Source: Riptortus pedestris (taxonomy: Eukaryota; Arthropoda; Insecta; Hemiptera; Alydidae). Taken from it: 64,000 bases of DNA. The notes below the pieces were generated by a model that saw only the letters and a list, made by a program, of their open reading frames with translations, did not search any database and was not told where the DNA came from. How positions within the stretch are numbered: the stretch's first letter is position 1; every line of letters starts with the position of its first letter. Below, one piece after another: positions 1 through 11,334 of this stretch. The stretch covers positions 14,624,501 to 14,688,500 of the forward strand of contig CM032230.1 of the NCBI GenBank assembly GCA_019009955.1, written 5' to 3'. The position numbers were made by a program, and so were the translations under genes.

Positions 1-640
1 GGCAAATGTCTGAGATAGTTTAGCAGAAGAAAGACTCTTACAAGTCTTTATGAGTTGCTTCTGAGACAGTCTATGCAAAAGCAAGGCCCTTGCAAGTGAG
101 TATGTATGCTTTCTAAGACAGTCTAAGCAGAAGAAAGGCTCTTGCAAGTGAGTATGTGTTTCTTCTGAGCTTGTCTAGCAGAAGCAAGGCTCTTGCAAGT
201 GAGTATTTATAGCTTCCAACACAGTCTATGCAGAAGCAAGGCTCCTGCAAGTGAGTATGAATTTCCTCTGAGTCAGAGTCTATGCAGAAGCAAGTGGGTA
301 TGTGTTTCTTCTAAGACAGCCTATGCAGAAGCAATGCTCTTGAAAGTGAGTATGTGTTTCATCTGAGACAGTCTAGCAAAAGCAATGCCCCTGCAAGTGA
401 ATATGTGTACCTTCTAGGACAGTCTAAGCAGAAGAAAGGCTCTTGCAAGTGAGTATGTGTTTCTTCTGAGCTTGTCTAGCAGAAGCAAGGCTCTTGCAAG
501 TGAGTATGTGCACCTTCAAAGACAGTCTATGCGGAAGGAAGGCTCTTGCAAATGGGAGTGAGATGTTTCTGAGTCAGCTAGCAGAAGCAGTCCTCTTGTA
601 AGTGGGTATGATTTGTTTCAGGGGCCCTTGCAACTCAATC
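1..640. repeat. Tandem array, ~52-bp unit, cut by window start
   Basis: About twelve diverged copies of a 52-bp unit built round GCAGAAGCAAGGCTCTTGCA and AGTGAGTATGTG. The spacing was counted between successive 'gtctaagcag' words. Copies differ by substitutions and small deletions, and the array runs off the left edge. The last recognisable unit ends near 615 before unique sequence. No open frame persists through it. Confidence 0.9.
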
Positions 641-1344
641 ACTAAACATCTCAAGTTCTACTAAATTTTTAATTCCAGTTTCTAAGGTACATGGTTAGAG
701 GACATCGAGAACGTATGTATATTCGAGTGCCTAGGAAATGTGCTTAGTTTATGTGTGCGTGTCGAACTCTGTTGAATCTGCCAGAAGCAACTGTCGCACA
801 ATTACAGTCACGACTGCATTGTTAGAGAAATATATTGACGTATACCCTGGAGCAAGCCGAGCCTTATATTCGAAACGAAATACCCGCGATAGACTTTTAA
901 ACTGCATAACTCGGAATATTAGGAACAAACAATGTATCACCATCTCTCGGAATTTTCGACACGGAAATTATTTTTAAAGGTCAACGACATATTTGGTTTT
1001 ATATCTGGGAATCTGGATGATTCCCCCGCGTGAGCCATCCGTTATCACTAGACCGTCGTGTCTTATCAACTATGAATAATGTTTTAGTTTTCATCGCAGT
1101 ATATACTGATAAATAGTTTGTTTTACAGCTATAATTTAGTAATTTTCACTACTACAAAATTTAGGATTTTGGTGTTAAACGTAAACAAACTCCTAAAGCA
1201 CCTGATCACATATCCGAAGCTAGCAAGTTGTGACAGGCTTCAATAAGAAAGAACATCAGCTGTCGAGGTTATTGCAAATATCCATGGACACCACCTTGTA
1301 GATGATAAACATAAGATCCGTTCAATATCAAATAAAGATCATAT
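641..1344. other. Unique AT-rich stretch, no gene seen
   Basis: Two short overlapping open frames (738-977 plus, 749-943 minus) have no recognisable motif, no supporting splice signals and unremarkable composition. I see no repeat family member here. Confidence 0.5.
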
Positions 1345-1590
1345 TTTTTAAAACCTGAAATCGGATCAGGAAAATGAGGGTGGTATAAATCGGAAATTCA
1401 AAACATCTTCGTTATCAAGAATTATATAACCAATCTTACTGAAAAGTTATTTTCTTGCAGGAATTTTTCTGTAATTTGTTTCTCTAACTTGATATGAAGT
1501 TATTTGTACATTTTTGTTTTCATCCTTCAGTAAACCCGTACTTTTATACATCCGAGTTTTACTTTGAGTAACTGTGTCACAAAATATCTT
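1345..1590 (-). mobile_element. Decayed family A fragment
   Basis: Faint match to the family A core: 'gaaatcggatcaggaaaatg', 'aaccaatcttactg', 'tctaacttgatatgaag' and 'ttcagtaaacccgta' occur in the order and spacing of reverse-oriented copies. Both termini and the microsatellite are gone. The divergence suggests one of the oldest copies here. Confidence 0.4.
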
Positions 1591-1639
1591 ATTCCGAGCT
1601 TACATTTATATTGTTGTTTACATTTGGTTAATCCTTAAG

Positions 1640-3767
1640 AAGGAGGATGGTTATGATGGACTCTTGCGTCTAGGAATGGCACATTGCTCCAGGATTGTGC
1701 TGATCTGGATAGGTTAATGGGTCTATTTGGGTGCGTTTTTACGCAGGGAGGAGGTGGCTTTCTGAGCAGATAGGTCTTGCGAAGAATGATGGGTGATGAT
1801 GGACTCTTGCGTTTTGAAAGAGTGACATTACTCCGGGATTGGGTTTATCAGGATAGGTTAATGGCTCTATTTGGCTCTGGTTTTACGCAGGGAGTAAGGT
1901 GCATTCAAGTGCAAACAGGTCTTGCGAAGGAGGTTGTGTGATGATGTACTCTTGCGTCTAGGGAGGATGACATTGCTCCAGGATTGGGTTGATCTGGCTA
2001 GGTTAATGGCTCTATGTGGGTCTGGTTTTCGCAGGGAGTAAGGTGCATTCAAGTGCAGATAGGTCTTGCGAAGGAGGATGGGTGATGATGGACTCTTGCG
2101 TCTAGGGAGGATGACATTGCTCCAGGTTTGGGTTGATCTGGCTAGGTTAATGGTTCTATTTGGGTCTGGTTTTCGCAGGGAGTAAGGTGCATTGAAGTGC
2201 AAATTGGTCTTGCGAAGGAGGTTGTGTGATGATGGACTCTTGCGTCTAGAGAGGGTGTCATTGCTCCAGGATTAGGTTGATCTGTATAGGCTAATGGCTT
2301 TATTTGGGTCTGGTTTTACTCAGGGAGTAAGGTGCATTCAAGTGCAAATAGGTCTTGCGAAGGAGGTTGTGTGATGATGGACTCTTGCGTCTAGAGAGGG
2401 TGTCATTGCTCCAGGATTGTGTTGATCTGTATAGGCTAATGGCTTTATTTGGGTCTGGTTTTACTCAGGGAGTAAGGTGCATTCAAGTGCAAATAGGTCA
2501 TGCGAAGGAGGTTGTGTGTTGATGGACTCTCGCGTCTATGAAGGAGACATTACTCCAAGATTGGGTTGATCTGTATAGTTTAATGGCTCTATTTAGGTCC
2601 GGCTTTACGCAGGGAGTAAGGTGCATTGAAGTGCAAATTGGTCTTGCGAAGGAGGTTGTGTGATGATGGACTCTCGCATCTATGAAGGAGTCATTGCTCC
2701 AAGATTGGGTTGATCTGTATACGTTAATGGCTCTATTTAGGTCTGGTTTTACGCAGGGAGTAAGGTGCATTCAAGTGCAAATAGGTCTTGCGAAGGAGGT
2801 TGTGTGATGATGTACTCTTCGTCTATGAAGGAGACATTACTCTAAGATTGGGTTGATCTGTATAGGTTAATGGCTTCATTAAGGTCTGGCTTTACGCAGG
2901 AAGTAAGGTGCATTCAAGTGCAAATAGGTCTTGCGAAGGAGGTTGTGTGATGATGGACTCTCGCGTCTATGAAGGAGACATTACTCTAAGATTGGGTTGA
3001 TCTGTATAGGTTAATGGCTTCATTTAGGTCTGGCTTTACGCAGGAAGTAAGGTGCATTCAAGTGCAAATAGGTCTTGCGAAGGAGGTTGTGTGATGATGG
3101 ACTCTCGCGTCTATGAAGGAGACATTACTCTAAGATTGGGTTGATCTGTATAGGTTAATGGCTCTATTTAGGTCCGGCTTTACGCAGGGAGTAAGGTGCA
3201 TTCAAGTGCAAATAGGTCTTGCGAAGGAGGTTGTGTGATGATGTACTCTTCGTCTATGAAGGAGACATTACTCTAAGATTGGGTTGATCTGTATAGGTTA
3301 ATGGCTTCATTTAGGTCTGGCTTTACGCAGGAAGTAAGGTGCATTCAAGTGCAAATAGGTCTTGCGAAGGAGGTTGTGTGATGATGGACTCTCGCGTCTA
3401 TGAAGGAGACATTACTCTAAGATTGGGTTGATCTGTATAGGTTAATGGCTTCATTTAGGTCTGGCTTTACGCAGGGAGTAAGGTGCATTGAAGTGCAAAT
3501 TGGTCTTGCGAAGGAGGTTGTGTGATGATGGACTCTCGCATCTATGAAGGAGTCATTGCTCCAAGATTGGGTTGATCTGTATAGTTTAATGGCTCTATTT
3601 AGGTCTGGTTTTACGCAGGGAGTAAGGTGCATTCAAGTGCGAATAGGTCTTGCGAAGGAGGTTATGTGATGATGTACTCTTCGTCTATGAAGGAGACATT
3701 GCTCTAAGATTGGGTTGATCTGTATAGGTTAATGGCTTTATTTAGGTCTGGTTTTACGCAGGGAGCG
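1640..3767. repeat. Tandem array, ~144-bp unit
   Basis: About 14-15 copies of a 144-145 bp unit. 'ggtcttgcg' recurs at 2062, 2206 and 2351. Conserved words include 'gaaggaggttgtgtgatgat', 'ttgggttgatctg' and 'gtaaggtgcattcaagtgc'. Units at 2500-3700 are more alike than those at 1640-2100, which suggests recent local expansion. Because 144 is divisible by three, the minus strand shows short open frames repeating 'MHLTPCVKPDLNRAI', but frameshifts break them in most units, so I do not call them genes. The array stops abruptly at 3767. Confidence 0.95.
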
Positions 3768-3989
3768 TTGTAGAGCGGCCGACCTTGGTTTGATGTTTTG
3801 CCACAACCAGCTATTACCACATTCGGAAAGTTGCGGGCTTTATTGCACGTGTCTGCTTCTAAACAGTCATTATGGCGACCTTTCCCGGGCCAACATATTA
3901 TAAATGGGGTTATTTGCAAACCACTTACAAGGGCATTTACTCGAACACGCTTGTCCATAACATTTTCTGTCAACAATTTTCGAGGATTG

Positions 3990-4062
<73 letters not shown>

Positions 4063-4225
4063 CTTCACCTTGCTGCAGGTTTTTCTTAATTAATATATTT
4101 CTGATTATTTCATTAGTCACTAGTTAGTAAATAAAACTTTCCTTGACCTTCAAATCTCTTGATTATATGTTGCCCTACTTTATTATATACCAGCTCTTTT
4201 CAGCTTAAATCTTCAAACCAGAAAA
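3768..4225. other. Unique spacer with (AT)n at 3990-4059
   Basis: 3768-3985 has higher GC than its surroundings. On the minus strand it has an open frame of about 75 codons (containing CWPGKGRHND and AGCGKTSNQG) that runs from the (AT)n tract into the 144-bp array. I do not recognise it; it could be a decayed transposon fragment. A pure (AT)n tract of about 70 bp follows at 3990-4059. Confidence 0.45.
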
Positions 4226-4585
4226 GTGCTCGTCGATCTTAAATCGAATCTAGATTATGGGGGGGGGGGTTAGTAGTGATTTTTTTTAAATTTCACCGTT
4301 ATTATGAGTAGGATAGAAAAATGTTTTAAACCGATCTTGTTAAGATATAGATTTTCTACAATGGGTGTTCTATACATTTTTTCGTAACTCAAATATTAAG
4401 TGAGTTATTCGCACATCCTTGTTTCCAACGGATTTTAGCTATTGAGGCTCTACTCATGATGCGATTTTCGGTAAATTTCTTCGGATATCCATCGATCCTA
4501 CCTAGTAGTTAACGATAATAAGGTCGTAATTTTTGTATTGTTTCCAAACTTGATATATAATTGTTCTATTTAAGAAGAAAGATTA

Positions 4586-4755
4586 TATATCTCTGGAATA
4601 TGCTGGATGGTAGAGGAACAAATGTATAAGGATCAATAAGAAGGCCAAGTCCTCTACTGGTTTTTAATATAATGCAGAGTGCACTTTCGGAGTCAACGCT
4701 CCATCCTCAGTGCCTGATTAAAGCTGCGTTGCCTGGACCACGACTGCCGGGCGGC
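4586..4755. mobile_element. One-armed foldback element inside family A
   Basis: 170 bp matching one arm and the loop of the foldback at 48907-49183: 'ggaatatgctggatgg', 'caagtcctctact', 'cagagtgcactttcgga', then the loop word 'cctggaccacga'. The returning arm is absent. Flanks carry a diverged direct repeat, 'ttaagaagaaagatta' (4570-4585) against 'ttaagaagatta' (4756-4767), read as a target-site duplication. Confidence 0.75.
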
Positions 4756-4963
4756 TTAAGAAGATTAAGTCCGTTAACGGCTAAAATCGGACCAGGGGGA
4801 GGAGGGGTTTAAAAACGGAGAATTTTAAAAATTCGAAATAACTACGTTATTATGAATCGGATCGAAAATTGTTATAGAATCTCTCCTATTGCAAATTTAA
4901 TGTTCTATAAATATTGTTATATACATCTATTCTCTAACTTCTATATTAACTGAGATATTTGCA

Positions 4964-5089
4964 TTTTTAGCAGATTTCCCTTAAGGCAAATCAGCTATTG
5001 AGGTCATACTTATGATGACGATTTTCGAAATTTTTCTTCAAATGTCCATCGATCCTACCTAGGATATGACGAAAATGAGATCCGTTCAA

Positions 5090-5145
<56 letters not shown>

Positions 5146-5570
5146 CTGTTACCGCACTAGCGGTCCCATTTATTGTTTAATCGTTACCAAACTCGATATT
5201 TAGTCGTTTTATGTAAAAAGATAGATCAATTTCGTTACGGCTGAAATCGGGCCAGAGGGAGGGGGGTTTAGAGGGGAGGAGTTTCGAAAATTCGAAATAT
5301 CTCCATTACTATACGTCGGATAGAAAAATTATATAGAACCTCTTATTGAAAATTAAATGTACCATAATTATTGTTATATACATTTATTAACTATCTTGAA
5401 TATTAACCGAGGTATTTGCTATTTTATGAAGTCTGAGGGACACGTGTTCGGGTATAGTTCGCTTCTTCTAACCAGGGTGGTGTTGTGTTACCAGTATGCA
5501 GATTTCTCTATTGTAAAACTTCACATGGGAAATCTGCTTAGTTTACGCAGCCCCTGCGTGACGGACTTTA
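4964..5570 (-). mobile_element. Family A, short subfamily, near full length
   Basis: 607-bp reverse copy. It starts at the 3' end (TTTTAGCAGATTTCCCTTAA) and passes through (AT)n at 5093-5140. It ends at 'cctgcgtgacggacttt', the complement of the 5' terminus. The palindrome has one mismatch ('ttaaggcaaatc'). Confidence 0.85.
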
Positions 5571-5785
5571 CTCCTGCCACATAAACAATACAATGTTATA
5601 TTACGGAAACAGTTTATTTGAAACTTAAATACCAAATATTGGACTTTTACTTTATAAGTTAAAAGCAAATATGTGGGTTATCTGCTTAGTTTACGCAGTA
5701 CCTGCGTGACGGTCTTTTTAATTAAAAGTACTCAATGTTTGTTGAGAAAAAAGTATTTAATTATACCATCAGGTGTGCAATCTTC

Positions 5786-6045
5786 TTAGTTAACGAAATA
5801 TTTTCTCGATTGCAATGGCAAACAATGGCAGTTCTCTCGAGAGTTAATCCACGTTTCACTGTAATACACCAGCAGGGGTCCGATCAGTACTTTGCATATT
5901 GATAGCATTTCTTTCCGTGTGTTTGTTGAGTGCGAGACATTCTGCAAGCGATCTGTTACTGGAGACCATTCTTCCTCCAATGCCTGTGTTATCTCTTATC
6001 TTTGATCTTAGATACTTGCATGATTCATATGTAGGAAGGTCCCCC
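5786..6045 (-). pseudogene. Non-LTR retrotransposon RT fragment (thumb region)
   Basis: Read on the minus strand, one frame gives CKYLRSKIRDNTGIGGRM and RSLAECLALNKHTERNA. A second frame continues with LSICKVLIGPLLVYYSETW and ends at 5786. The order 'KYLGS-I ... K-L--P-L-Y-SETW' is the part of LINE reverse transcriptases that follows the FADD motif (known from RTE- and Jockey-like elements). A one-base frameshift separates the halves, so this is a dead fragment. The clade cannot be fixed from about 85 residues. Confidence 0.7.
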
Positions 6046-6492
6046 TGCTCCCAACACTACAACGCCCTCTGTCTGCTTGTTATCTTTTATAATCAACAAC
6101 TATTCCGTTACACTAGCCAATGGTGCAGTCTTAGCTGATTCCCAGAAGGGAAAGTAGCTATTTAGGTTGAACTCATGACGCCAATATAAATGACCATATA
6201 TTTTATATTTTGAATAATGCCAGCACAAAGCTAATTAAGATCATTATTTATGAGTTCTTAAAAGTTTTTACCTGTAAATTAGAGTTTTATCCAATTCGGA
6301 GTTAAGTCACCATGTGCTCTGGTATTTAAATAGATAACGCCGGTGGAATTTTATAATAACATTCACAGCTCTTAAAGTCGATACATTAATTAATATTCCA
6401 GATGAATTTCGATAATAATTTCACGTTAAATAGACTTTTTGAGCATATTTCATCGGTGGGGGCAAAGTTCGACTTCAGCTCATGCTATTAAG

Positions 6493-6925
6493 TCCGTCAC
6501 GCAGGTGCTGCGTAAACTAAGCAGATATCCCTCGTGAAGTTTTACAATAGAAAAATTCCACGAGAGCCAAGCAGTTACGAAAACGGCCTTACTAGCTTTG
6601 GCGGGAAACTCACTCTCGTCCTTTATCCGCGCACGTTTAATAAAAATTCAAATATCTCGGTTAATTTTCAAAATAGAGAATAAATGTATATAACAATATT
6701 TATATTATTTAATTTGCAATAAGATTGATTCTATATAAGTTTTCTATCCGACGTATAGTAACGGAGATATTTCGAATTTTCGAAAATCCTCCCCTCTAAA
6801 GCCCCCCCCCTTCCACTGGTCCGATTTCAGCCATTAACGAACTTGATCTGTCTTTTTACTTAAAACGTTTAAATATCGAGTTTGGTAACGATCAAACAAA
6901 AATTGCGACCGCTAGAGCGTTAACA

Positions 6926-6984
<59 letters not shown>

Positions 6985-7106
6985 TTGAACGGACCTCATT
7001 TTCGTCATCTCCTGGGTAGGATCGATGGACATTTGAGGAAATTTTTCAAAACTCGCGTCATGAGTACGACCTCAATAGCTGATTTCCCTTAAGGGAAATC
7101 TGCTAA
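6493..7106 (+). mobile_element. Family A, short subfamily, full-length copy
   Basis: 614 bp with both termini. The 5' end is TCCGTCACGCAGGTGCTGCG; the hairpin CGCAG/CTGCG survives with a GTG loop. Next come 'aagcagatttccc', core blocks, a C-rich run near 6800, 'aaaattgcgaccgctag' and (AT)n at 6930-6978. The 3' side has 'gaacggacctcattttcg', the perfect palindrome GATTTCCCTTAAGGGAAATC and terminal CTAA. The word 'gcagatttccc' near the 5' end reappears inverted at the 3' end, giving subterminal inverted repeats. There is no coding capacity. Assignment to Helentron/HINE-type Helitrons rests on the 3' palindrome, subterminal inverted repeats and internal microsatellite; no replicase was seen. Confidence 0.85.
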
Positions 7107-7750
7107 AATACCTAGGTTGCAACGTTTGTACAACCCGCCCCCGTTAGCCATAGTAGCACAAGGTTGGCGTTTATAAAGACATCCCATTTCAAACAGAGTT
7201 TATTTCTTTTCATTCACGTATAAATGAGCTTCTTTAATCTTCATTTATTTCATGACGAGATTTCCAGATATAATATTTAATACAAGTTACCAAAAAAGCA
7301 TGTAATCTTTGTAGTAGTTTAATTATTATTAAATAATTTAGTTATTATTATGAAATATTTTTATTTTTTATAAATATTAAAAATGAATTCATCATTTATC
7401 ATTTAGAATGCAGGAGGAATGTGTTTTTATTGTCAATTGATTTTTAAATTATTGCTGTTGGTTTTCTTTTGTGTTTTGAGTTTCATATATCTCTATGTGT
7501 TTATATATTGTATTTTTCCTATAAATTTAAATGAGCAATATTGACAACGTTGCTAAGTTCTTAGAATGAAATAAATACAAAAGGAATCAGTGTAAGCCTT
7601 GAGGCTTAGTACCATAAGTTAGGCATTAATGTTTAATATTGAATGTGCGCGAATGTGTGTGTGTGCCTAAATTCTTATTTCCTTCTTTCTCTTAACTTTT
7701 AACCGGTATTAATTCTATATGTATCACTATAAAGAAATAACGTTAAAATA
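7107..7750. other. AT-rich spacer, nothing recognised
   Basis: No open frame of interest, no match to other repeats in this window and no long inverted or tandem structure. Confidence 0.5.
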
Positions 7751-7754
7751 AACA

Positions 7755-7985
7755 TTTCATATTTATTTTATTTATTTATTAACGTCCACTTTTTTTACTA
7801 ATCGGGACGGGTTATCTACAGGTTACCACCCTTTTCTAGCCAAGGTGGGATTTTAGGACGTTATTTAATGAATTTCGTAACTAAATAATTTCCTTTGCCA
7901 AGGCGAGAATCGAACTCGCCACTCTAGGTTTACCATGTGAGATAAAGATCAACGCTTTAACTCGCATGGCTAACCTGAGCCCCCA
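7755..7985 (-). mobile_element. tRNA-derived SINE, near full length
   Basis: On the minus strand it starts at a tRNA-like head (GGGGGCTCAGGTTAGCCATG) and has a polymerase III box B, GAGTTCGATTCTCGCC. The body has 'tggctagaaaagggtggtaa' and 'acccgtcccgatta', and it ends 'ggacgttaataaataa' with an ATT-rich tail. No reading frame. This is the best copy for seeing the head-body-tail order of the family, which recurs at 11335, 13335, 21868, 32563, 32600, 33757, 34392, 46418, 60020 and 63375. Confidence 0.85.
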
Positions 7986-8732
7986 TTTCATATTTGTGAT
8001 GTTAAATAATAGTGGATACAACAGTGAAAGAGTGCTTGTAAAGAGAGAGAGAGAGATAATGAACCAAAACTTTCCATCTCGTTCCCTTTCCACTTATTGA
8101 TAACAGATATGAGTGACATTGCGTCCCCCCTCCCACCCTGGGCTGGTAATGTCATAGCTGTGGATATTAACTTTCTATATACAATCTCTCTATTGTATTT
8201 ATAATTCAGATGGATGCCTTCCGTTGTTTGCACAACCTTCATATGATATTTCCTCCAATTCTACAATGGATCTCTGCTCCGATACAAGGTAAATGTTTAC
8301 TTCACTTTTTAAATTATAAAAAACGACATTTTATTCTTTATTTTTGTCCAAACACCAAAAGCGATGGACGAAAGCGATGTATGTATGTTTTATCACACCG
8401 TCACTCCATGTTGGAGAAAATAGAATTTCCCTTCAGTCTTTATTTTAAATTTGGGATAGTTGAATAACAAATATAAAACTTTATTTATTTAAGCCGTGTT
8501 CACGAGATAGTTTAAAATATAAAGGACGTCATGCTCGCAGACAGTACCATTTTAAAAGTCATTCTTTTTAGAGTGACTATGCCAGAAAAATACAAAAAAT
8601 TGAAGAAAAAATAATCACGACTTTTCAAAACTCTTTCTTTTGATTCTACATTGCAGATGCAATAATGAGTATCGTGCACATTTGTGTGCGTGCGTGTAGC
8701 CGTAACGAGGTCCACAATTGTTCATATTGAGA
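7986..8732. other. Spacer, no gene supported
   Basis: Contains short unrelated open frames on both strands (8210-8467 plus, 8512-8715 minus) with no recognisable motif. Confidence 0.45.
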
Positions 8733-9111
8733 TCAAATTGAGTCCAAAGTCTGTTTTGGGTCTGAATTATTGACACCCGACCAGCATTGACATTGATCAT
8801 ATGCAAATTTCCTTTGATGATCCTCCGACAACTTCAAGCTCCACCTTGCTCTGCTTATTTCTTTGGTGTTCAGTCGGCTATCAGGAAATAATTCAACTTC
8901 CACAAGTTGGTTTCTTTCAGAAGTGGCCTTAGCGCGGGCCATCTTCTAGTTTTTCTCTTCCTAACTCAAATAATTTTGACAGTCCTTTTACAGTTGAATA
9001 AGAATGAATGTACTGCCTATCCTTACCATCCGAGCCATCTTGAATTTGTGCAGGTGTAAGGTCCCCTTGACAAAAGAAAGTACTTGTAGCATGGGTTTGG
9101 ATCTTTAACAT
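8733..9111 (-). pseudogene. Unrecognised coding-like fragment with one frameshift
   Basis: Two minus-strand open frames overlap by 14 bases. The first (9111-8929, 60 residues) contains HATSTFFCQGDLTPAQIQD and GLSKLFELGREKLEDG. The second (8942-8733, 69 residues) contains ATSERNQLVEVELFPDSRLN and SRARWSLKLSEDHQ. Composition is protein-like and less AT-biased than the flanks, and one frameshift would join them. I recognise no family; a captured exon or transposon fragment are both possible. Confidence 0.3.
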
Positions 9112-9324
9112 TGTAAGAATGCAGTGCTCCCTTTAACTTGTCTTACCTTGACTTGTAAGACGAAGAGTACATTGACTCGATGGAAATGGAAGCATAGACA
9201 TGCATAGTTGTCACGCCATGAAGTAGTGTAGGTCAGAAACTTTTGGACCTTACTACTTGTGTGGGTCCTTGCTTGCCAATTGGATGTATTTATCCCCCAA
9301 TTTGGATTTCGGACTCATATATGA
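9112..9324. other. Spacer, nothing recognised
   Basis: No repeat match, no motif-bearing open frame. Confidence 0.45.
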
Positions 9325-9540
9325 ATAAGAGAAGCTATTCCACCATTAAAAATTATCCTGAAGAGAAATAAAGACATGAATAAAAAACCGGCAGTCACAT
9401 TTGTAGATTTGGAAAAAGCTTTTGATACCGTTAACTGGAAACTGACGTTTGACTGAAAATGTAAACATGGGAATATATTGGAAAGAGAACAGATTATTTT
9501 GGAATGTTTACAAAAGACTAGAGTACTCAAATTATTATTA
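9325..9540 (+). pseudogene. Non-LTR retrotransposon RT fragment (motif A)
   Basis: The frame from 9325 to the stop at 9454 reads IREAIPPLKIILKRNKDMNK and then FVDLEKAFDTVNW. This is the conserved LINE reverse-transcriptase segment ending in motif A, whose first catalytic Asp is in 'FVDLEKAFD'. After a frameshift the next block reads MGIYWKENRLFWNVYKRLEY, which matches what follows motif A in LINEs. The fragment is about 70 residues, lacks the FADD box and has a stop and a frameshift, so it is inactive. Confidence 0.85.
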
Positions 9541-9599
9541 ATGGGTATGAAAGACGGTTCTAGATATCCCTTCCCTTCTAGAATTCAGATGATAATCAA

Positions 9600-9888
9600 A
9601 AGGGTAAGCTCTTTTCATATTTCTATACTCACCCAAATCCATAATATGACTTAGAAATAGAATTTTCTAGGTCTTCCTTTTCCCCTATGTACCTTCAAAT
9701 ATATTTCTGAGGAAATTGTTGAACTTTGGTACATCCCCAAGAAGTTTCACCTTTTTTTTTCTCCTCATAGTAAACGTATGAGGAGTTATTTATTTGAATA
9801 CATGTTCCATTGCCATACATAATTACATGTATGATTATGTTCAAACACATTTTTACAATGTGTACACGTTAATCAACCATATAATCAA
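9600..9888. repeat. Dispersed repeat, left half, related to 53456-53790
   Basis: 'aaatccataatatg', 'gaattttctaggtcttcc' and 'ccttcaaatatatttctga' align in order with 53490-53600. The two halves of this copy are separated by the 37-bp array. It could be a LINE 3' portion read on the minus strand, but I could not establish a frame. Confidence 0.5.
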
Positions 9889-10412
9889 ATATAATAAAAA
9901 TAAAATAAAAGTAGAATGAAATAATAAAAAAATAAAATAAAAATAGAATGAATTAATAAAAAGATAAAATAAAATAAAAATAGAATGAATTAATAAAAAG
10001 ATAAAATAAAATAAAAATAGAATGAAACAATAAAAAGATAAAATAAAATAATAAAAAGACAAAATAAAATAAAAATAGAATGAAACAATAAAAAGTTAAA
10101 ATAAAATAATAAAAAGACAAATTAAATAAAAATATAATGAAATAATAAAAAGATAAAATAAAATAAAAATAGAATGAAATAATAAAAAGATAAAATAAAA
10201 TAAAAATAGAATGAAATAATAAAAAGATAAAATAAAATAAAAATAGAATGAAATAATAAAAAGATAAAATAAAATAAAAATAGAATGAAATAATAAAAAG
10301 ATAAAATAAAATAAAAATAGAATGAAATAATAAAAAGATAAAATAAAATAAAAATAGAATGAAATAATAAAAAGATAAAATAAAATAATAAAAGTAAAAT
10401 AAAATATTAAAA
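9889..10412. repeat. Tandem array, 37-bp A-rich unit
   Basis: About 14 copies of a unit containing only A, T and G apart from rare C, built from 'agaatgaaataataaaaaga' and 'taaaataaaataaaaat'. Spacing was counted as 37 between 10171 and 10208. Copies from 10140 to 10390 are nearly identical; those before 10130 vary in length, so expansion is recent at the right side. Confidence 0.9.
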
Positions 10413-10640
10413 GAAGTAAGATTTTACCCTTTTGTCCTTGGCATTGATAACAATTTTACATTCACTTATCTCATTTAGAAATGGATTTTTGTTTAGTCAA
10501 TCTTGTTCTGGTGATTCTGCGCCAAATCCACGTATCCGTGCTTCCAATCTTTTCTATCCCCTATTGTGAAGAGTCGGACTCCTGAAAGTTGTTTCACTCG
10601 CGTAAAGGAGTACACTTCAATTATTGTCTGAGCACTATAT
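10413..10640. repeat. Dispersed repeat, right half, related to 53640-53790
   Basis: 'ttgttctggtgattctgcgc' followed by 'caaatccacgtatcc' parallels 'ttgttcttgtgactctatgc' and 'caaatcaaaatctcc' near 53710-53750. It continues the repeat broken at 9888. Confidence 0.45.
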
Positions 10641-10803
10641 TTTCTTCTAGAATTCCAGACCCTCCGAATATTAAAGCGAATTTTGTTGTAGCATCTATGG
10701 GCTATGGTTGCTTATTTACCGAGTTGTCAATGTCAACCATTAGCTAGATAATTTTCAATTGGAGTAATCTAAATCCCACGAACAACTAATTATAATACGT
10801 AAT

Positions 10804-10891
10804 ACATTATGACCAAATACAGATGTTACATTATGACCAATTAGAGCCGTTACGTTATGGCCAATTACAGCTGTTACATTATTTCCAATTC
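10804..10891. repeat. 24-bp tandem repeat, ~3.7 copies
   Basis: Units 'acattatgacc' + 'aaatacagatgtt' repeat exactly 24 bp apart at 10804, 10828, 10852 and 10876 with a few substitutions. Confidence 0.8.
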
Positions 10892-11334
10892 TACTCTGAT
10901 TTTCCCCTTTTAGGCCGCTCAATCACAAAGTTAATCAGAGCCTGAGGCAGCTAGTGATAAAATAGCTACTGATAGTTCTATAATATTAATGCAGGTAATA
11001 ACATTACGTCGAGCTCTATAATCCATAATCCATAATTAGTAGTCATTCCGTAACCTAAATATATGCAACGGAGTAATTGGTCTAAAAGGTGTCTAACGCC
11101 AACTAAATTGATGAGACTAAATTGAATGATTTTCAAATTGAATAGGATACGGGAGGGGCAAAATACTCCTAATTTGATACCATTTAAAATAGGTACTCTG
11201 CAATTTTTCTTCTACATTTCTTACTAAAATATTTCAAAATGGAATGGATGTGTTTTAACATTTTCGAACAATTGTGTAATAAATGTCGCTTACCGAATGT
11301 ATTCGGGACTAATCCAATTGAACTTGCAAGAATG
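10892..11334. other. Spacer, nothing recognised
   Basis: AT-rich, with only short open frames and no repeat family match. Confidence 0.45.

Larger units (their letters stand above)
4226..5732 (-). mobile_element. Old family A copy, twice interrupted
   Basis: Reverse-oriented family A copy in three pieces. 4226-4585 and 4756-4963 hold the core ('gttaacggctaaaatcgg', 'tattgcaaatttaatg', 'gagatatttgcat'). 5583-5732 is the 5' terminal piece ending 'gcgtgacggtctttt'. The gaps are filled by a foldback insertion (4586-4755) and a younger family A copy (4964-5570). A few tens of bases of the expected host sequence are missing at the second junction, so that insertion was imprecise or later trimmed. 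Confidence 0.7.

Noticed and set aside
1867..3632. Repeated minus-strand open frames (MHLTPCVKPDLNRAI...)
   Set aside because: They arise from the 144-bp tandem unit and are broken by frameshifts and stops in most units; no start context, splice sites or known domain.
6493..7106. Family A as a cut-and-paste MITE with terminal inverted repeats
   Set aside because: The two outermost ends (TCCGTCACGC and CTGCTAAAA) are not inverted copies; only subterminal words are, and no constant target duplication was found round intact copies.
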